In this document: positions 12,268 to 13,349 of the stretch, one piece after another
How positions within the stretch are numbered: the stretch's first letter is position 1
Layout of the letters: each line of letters begins with the position of its first letter
NCBI GenBank assembly: GCA_900313545.1
Contig: OMRS01000199.1
Span: 1-13,349, forward strand
Length of the DNA: 13,349 bases
Source of the DNA: an uncultured Eubacteriales bacterium
Lineage (GTDB): Bacteria > Bacillota_A > Clostridia > Christensenellales > Aristaeellaceae
Reading direction: 5' to 3'
The notes under the pieces: generated by a model
Databases searched by the model: none
What the model was told of the DNA's origin: nothing
The model's input: the letters and a program-made list of their open reading frames with translations, nothing else
Translations under genes and position numbers: made by a program

Positions 12268-13349
12268 ATGGCGGAAAAAGGCAAGAAGGCGGCGGCTTCG
12301 GCCGCTTCTCCAGCTTCGGATGCGAACGAGAAGAAGAAGGCGCTGGATGTCGCGCTGGCCAGCATCGAGAAACAGTTCGGCAAAGGCGCGGTCATCCGGA
12401 TGGGCGACACGAAGGTGCGCAATATTGAGGTAATTTCCACAGGGTGTCTGGATCTGGACATGGCACTGGGTGTGGGCGGTCTGCCCAGGGGCAGGGTGGT
12501 GGAAATCTACGGACCTGAATCCTCCGGCAAAACCACCGTAGCCCTGCATGTGGTCGCGGAAGCGCAGAAGAAAGGCGGCGTGGCGGCCTTCATCGACGCT
12601 GAACACGCCCTGGACCCGATTTATGCCAAGAAGCTGGGGGTGGACGTGGACCAGCTCTATGTCTCCCAGCCGGATACCGGTGAGCAGGCCCTGGAGATCA
12701 CGGAGGCGCTTGTGCGCTCCGGGGCCATTGACGTGGTGGTGATTGACTCCGTGGCGGCGCTGGTGCCCAAGCAGGAGATCGACGGTGAAATGGGCGATTC
12801 CCATGTGGGTCTGCAGGCCCGCCTGATGAGTCAGGCACTGCGCAAGCTGACCGGCATTGTGAACAAAACCAACTGCGTGTGCATCTTTATCAATCAGCTG
12901 AGGGAAAAGGTGGGCGTCATGTACGGCAACCCGGAGACGACGCCCGGCGGCCGGGCCCTCAAGTTCTATTCTTCCGTGCGCATCGACATCCGCAGGGGAG
13001 ACCAGCTCAAGGACGGTCCCAATGTGGTGGGTAACCGCACCAAGGCCAAGATCGTCAAGAACAAGGTGGCTCCGCCCTTCCGGGTGGCGGAATTCGATAT
13101 CCTCTATGGAGAGGGAATCAGCAAGGAGGGCAGCCTGCTGGACAATGCGATCCTGCTGGATGTGATCCACAAGTCCGGTGCCTGGTTCTCCTACGGGGAT
13201 TCCCGGATCGGGCAGGGACGGGAGAATGTGCGCAAATACCTGAAGGAAAATCCCGAGTTTGCCAGCGAAGTGGAAAAGAAGGTCCGGGAAGTACTGGCCG
13301 CGCGCAATGCGTCTGCCGAGGAAGAGGCAGCGTCAGAGGAAGCGGCGCC
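12268..13349 (+). CDS. recA: RecA recombinase, 5' part (open at window end)
   Basis: RecA is the ATP-dependent strand-exchange protein of homologous recombination and the co-protease that activates LexA. About 360 codons are in the window and the frame is still open, though the family's usual length is about 350, so the protein is nearly complete. Walker A is GPESSGKTT (residues 82-90), with E112 in DAEHALDP, Walker B IDVVVID (154-160), and the L2-adjacent [27 protein letters not shown] (208-233). The N-terminus has a low-complexity Ala/Ser/Lys extension of about 20 residues ([21 protein letters not shown]). The C-terminus turns acidic (Glu-rich), as usual. Start ATG 12268 follows AAGGAGG (12251-12257). 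No LexA-box-like palindrome is seen in the 30-nt gap. Confidence 0.98.
   Translation, partial: MAEKGKKAAASAASPASDANEKKKALDVALASIEKQFGKGAVIRMGDTKVRNIEVISTGCLDLDMALGVGGLPRGRVVEIYGPESSGKTTVALHVVAEAQKKGGVAAFIDAEHALDPIYAKKLGVDVDQLYVSQPDTGEQALEITEALVRSGAIDVVVIDSVAALVPKQEIDGEMGDSHVGLQARLMSQALRKLTGIVNKTNCVCIFINQLREKVGVMYGNPETTPGGRALKFYSSVRIDIRRGDQLKDGPNVVGNRTKAKIVKNKVAPPFRVAEFDILYGEGISKEGSLLDNAILLDVIHKSGAWFSYGDSRIGQGRENVRKYLKENPEFASEVEKKVREVLAARNASAEEEAASEEAA

Noticed and set aside
11599..13170. Long - strand frame opposite rimO end, pgsA and recA
   Set aside because: A His/Gln/Arg-rich shadow of three well-supported + strand genes.
1..13349. CRISPR arrays, insertion sequences, integrases, attachment sites
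   Set aside because: I saw no regularly spaced repeats, transposase-like frames or terminal inverted repeats. A 12-bp tandem repeat at 3041-3064 is too small to matter.

Overview
The window is 13.3 kb of a moderately GC-rich genome that looks like a low-GC-lineage Gram-positive (Bacillota), most likely class Clostridia. The reasons are a glycine T-box leader ahead of an alpha2-type glycyl-tRNA synthetase, a DUF4364 protein next to an HPr-like protein, an S4 protein of the RqcP/YabO type, a sortase LPxTG tail, and the rimO-pgsA-recA order. I cannot place it to genus. Nearly all genes lie on the + strand; the two tRNA genes are on the - strand. The window opens inside one gene and closes inside recA.

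Layout. 1-1170: 3' part of a complex-I-like/antiporter-like membrane subunit with an unusual C-terminal extension made of 28-residue repeats. 1171-1343: a structured leader whose 5' half resembles the core of a cobalamin riboswitch. 1344-2741: MATE-family exporter, closed by a strong intrinsic terminator. 2738-3006: the orphaned sortase-signal tail of a lost cell-wall protein, with its own terminator. 3007-3454: no convincing gene, but several hairpins. 3455-3652: tRNA-Leu(CAA) and tRNA-Val(GAC) on the - strand, each followed by a terminator-like hairpin. 3653-3917: AT-rich, non-coding.

3918-8531 reads as one long transcription unit. A near-consensus promoter is followed by a leader with two hairpins whose loops are complementary. 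Then come a 16-codon leader peptide whose stop overlaps the next start, an HPr-fold protein without the phosphorylatable histidine, a DUF4364 protein, an attenuator-like hairpin, a large polytopic membrane protein (DUF6020-like), rqcP, ispD, ispF and a membrane-anchored Mrr-type nuclease. Four start/stop junctions are ATGA overlaps (leader peptide/HPr-like, membrane protein/rqcP, rqcP/ispD, ispD/ispF), and the nuclease start lies inside the end of ispF. IspD and IspF supply successive non-isoprenoid-pathway (MEP) steps; RqcP acts in ribosome quality control.

8748-13349 is a second unit: a sigma-A-type promoter, a compact glycine T-box riboswitch with a mutually exclusive antiterminator/terminator, glyS, rimO (TTG start), pgsA and recA. 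The most notable non-coding signals are this very short T-box leader, the twin-hairpin plus leader-peptide 5' region of the HPr-like operon, and the candidate riboswitch before the MATE gene. No CRISPR array, insertion sequence, integrase or intact mobile element was seen.
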